A stretch of 60,783 bases of DNA from JANWXD01 sp037446115 (GTDB lineage: Bacteria > Acidobacteriota > Terriglobia > Bryobacterales > Bryobacteraceae), in the NCBI GenBank assembly GCA_037446115.1, contig JBBIJF010000026.1, positions 1 to 60,783 of the forward strand, written 5' to 3'. A program made the translations under genes and the position numbers. Below are positions 59,755 through 60,783 of this stretch, one piece after another. The notes under the pieces were generated by a model. It worked only from the letters and a program-made list of their open reading frames with translations. It was not told the origin of the DNA and did no database searches. Each line of letters starts with the position of its first letter. Position 1 is the stretch's first letter.

Positions 59755-60744
59755 TTACGCCACGCGGATCTCCACCCCTACGCGCCGGCAATCCGCTTGG
59801 ACCATTTCCCGCACCAACTCCCGGAAGCGCACGCGCGGCTGCCAGCCGAGTCTGGCGGCCGCCTTGCGATAGTCTCCGCGGAGGTGTGAGACTTCTGCGG
59901 GCCGGAAAAACGCCGGGTCCACCTCCACGTAATCGCGCCAGTCCAGGTCCACACAGGCAAAGGCCGTCTCGGCAAAATCCCGCACGGAGTGGTCTTCGCC
60001 GGTGGCAATGACATACTCGTCGGGTTCGTCCTGCTGGAGCATCAACCACATCGCCTCAACATAATCCTGCGCGTGGCCCCAGTCGCGGCGCGCCTCCAGG
60101 TTGCCGAGAAACAGCTTTTTCTGGCGGCCTGCGAGTATGTTGGCGACGCCCATGGTGATCTTGCGAGTTACGAATTCCACGCCGCGTCGGGGCGATTCAT
60201 GGTTAAAGAGGATGCCCACGCAGGCATGCAAGTGGTGGATGTCACGATAATACCGCGTGAGGATGCAGCCCGCGACTTTGCTGACGGCGTAAGGGGAAAC
60301 CGGGTGGAAGGGGGTGCGCTCGTTCTGCGGGCACTCCTCGGCGTCGCCGAACATTTCGCTCGAGCCGGCGAAGTAGAAACGGCAGCCGGGCGCTCGCGCG
60401 CGGAGTGCGGAAAGCAGGTGATGTGTGCCGTCCACGTTGGCGCTGAAGGTGGAAAACTCGTCTTCGTACGAGGTTGCCACGAAGCTCTGCGCCGCCAGGT
60501 GGTAACATTCGTGCGGCTGCGTCTCCTCGACGACGCGCAGCAGGCTGGCGGGGCTTTCGAGAGAGGCCGGGTGCAGGTGGATGCGGTCCATCAGGTGCCA
60601 GATGCGGGAAAGGCGCACTTCGGGTTCCTCGAGAGCGATCCTGCGCACCGTGCCGTGGACCTCGTAGCCTTTGGCGAGCAGGAACTCGGCCAGATAGGAT
60701 CCGTCCTGACCCGTAATGCCGGTGATCAACGCACGACGGAGCAT
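59755..60744 (-). CDS. gmd: GDP-mannose 4,6-dehydratase
   Basis: A 329-residue extended SDR that converts GDP-D-mannose to GDP-4-keto-6-deoxy-D-mannose. The cofactor motif is ITGITGQDGSYL near the N-terminus, then the active-site Ser/Glu in FAGSSEMFG, YAVSK with the Tyr/Lys pair, and NHESPRRGVEFVTRKI typical of Gmd. It is the first gene of the polysaccharide operon, with a candidate promoter just upstream. The product can go to perosamine (per gene downstream) or to rhamnose/fucose branches; perosamine is favoured here. Confidence 0.93.
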   Translation of the reverse strand: MLRRALITGITGQDGSYLAEFLLAKGYEVHGTVRRIALEEPEVRLSRIWHLMDRIHLHPASLESPASLLRVVEETQPHECYHLAAQSFVATSYEDEFSTFSANVDGTHHLLSALRARAPGCRFYFAGSSEMFGDAEECPQNERTPFHPVSPYAVSKVAGCILTRYYRDIHHLHACVGILFNHESPRRGVEFVTRKITMGVANILAGRQKKLFLGNLEARRDWGHAQDYVEAMWLMLQQDEPDEYVIATGEDHSVRDFAETAFACVDLDWRDYVEVDPAFFRPAEVSHLRGDYRKAAARLGWQPRVRFRELVREMVQADCRRVGVEIRVA

Positions 60745-60763
60745 AGGTGTTTCGATTTGAGCT

Positions 60764-60772
60764 ATTGTAGCA
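60764..60772 (-). promoter_or_regulatory. Extended -10 (TGCTACAAT) for the gmd operon
   Basis: Reading the minus strand, TGCTACAAT fits TGnTATAAT with one change, 19 nt before the gmd ATG at 60744. It is at the right edge of the window, so the -35 region is not visible. It supports gmd as the first gene of the operon. Confidence 0.45.
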
Positions 60773-60783
60773 CCCCGGCCGGG

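Noticed and set aside
1..60783. tRNA, rRNA or phage genes
   Set aside because: None recognised on reading both strands; no cloverleaf-like sequence with a CCA end or conserved rRNA blocks.

Overview
The window looks like chromosomal DNA of a high-G+C Acidobacteriota, most likely of the Solibacter/Bryobacter group. The reasons are three very large TonB-dependent receptors with an N-terminal carboxypeptidase-regulatory (Oar-like) domain, a DUF1501 plus DUF1549/DUF1553 pair, secreted TPR and FG-GAP/ASPIC proteins, and many secreted glycoside hydrolases. This placement rests on family knowledge only. No rRNA, tRNA, CRISPR array or phage gene was seen. One small mobile-type element is present: a RAYT transposase between two sets of inverted REP-like repeats.

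Layout. 0-10 kb: end of a dispersed small-protein family, rhamnulokinase, the DUF1501 and DUF1549/1553 pair, a small outer-membrane barrel protein, a secreted GH116 enzyme, a Rieske ferredoxin and the RAYT element. 10-12.5 kb: coupled PH-domain protein, SDR oxidoreductase and orphan sugar-binding lipoprotein. 12.5-19.6 kb: ECF sigma factor, membrane anti-sigma factor, TonB receptor and a secreted zinc hydrolase of the phospholipase C/S1-P1 nuclease type. 19.7-25.3 kb: DUF488 protein, secreted GH3 beta-glucosidase, and the housekeeping operon xseB-ispA-tlyA-nadK. 25.3-30.8 kb: FmdB-like zinc ribbon, an S41-family protein that has lost its catalytic residues, a lytic transglycosylase, small unknown proteins, a Nudix hydrolase, a radical SAM protein and a NifU/IscU scaffold. 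31-37.5 kb: TonB receptor, seven-repeat FG-GAP/ASPIC protein and secreted TPR protein. 37.8-40 kb: secreted S9 peptidase (DPP IV type). 40-53 kb: TonB receptor, secreted TPR protein, GH106 rhamnosidase with an inserted LamG-like domain, beta-CASP nuclease and GH78 rhamnosidase. 53-60.7 kb: a tightly coupled minus-strand surface-polysaccharide operon (gmd, FkbM methyltransferase, NeuD-type acetyltransferase, perosamine synthase, three glycosyltransferases).

How the genes work together. The 40-53 kb block reads as a rhamnoside utilisation locus. The receptor has a good sigma70 promoter (TTGACG-17-TATAGT) preceded by inverted repeats. Two different alpha-L-rhamnosidase families (GH106, GH78) would release rhamnose, and the rhamnulokinase at the left end could feed it to central metabolism. 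No SusD gene is present; in two of the three receptor clusters a secreted TPR protein lies where SusD would be expected. The 53-60.7 kb operon would make GDP-4-keto-6-deoxymannose, GDP-perosamine and its N-acetyl form, and place the sugar in a surface glycan.

The strongest second-look items are the catalytically dead S41 protein, the RAYT/REP element, the sigma/anti-sigma/receptor/zinc-hydrolase module, the receptor-TPR pairing and the GH106-LamG fusion. Many starts overlap the preceding stop (ATGA or TTG-type overlaps). Several transcription-unit heads carry a -10-like hexamer 6-8 nt before the start codon, which suggests leaderless mRNAs.
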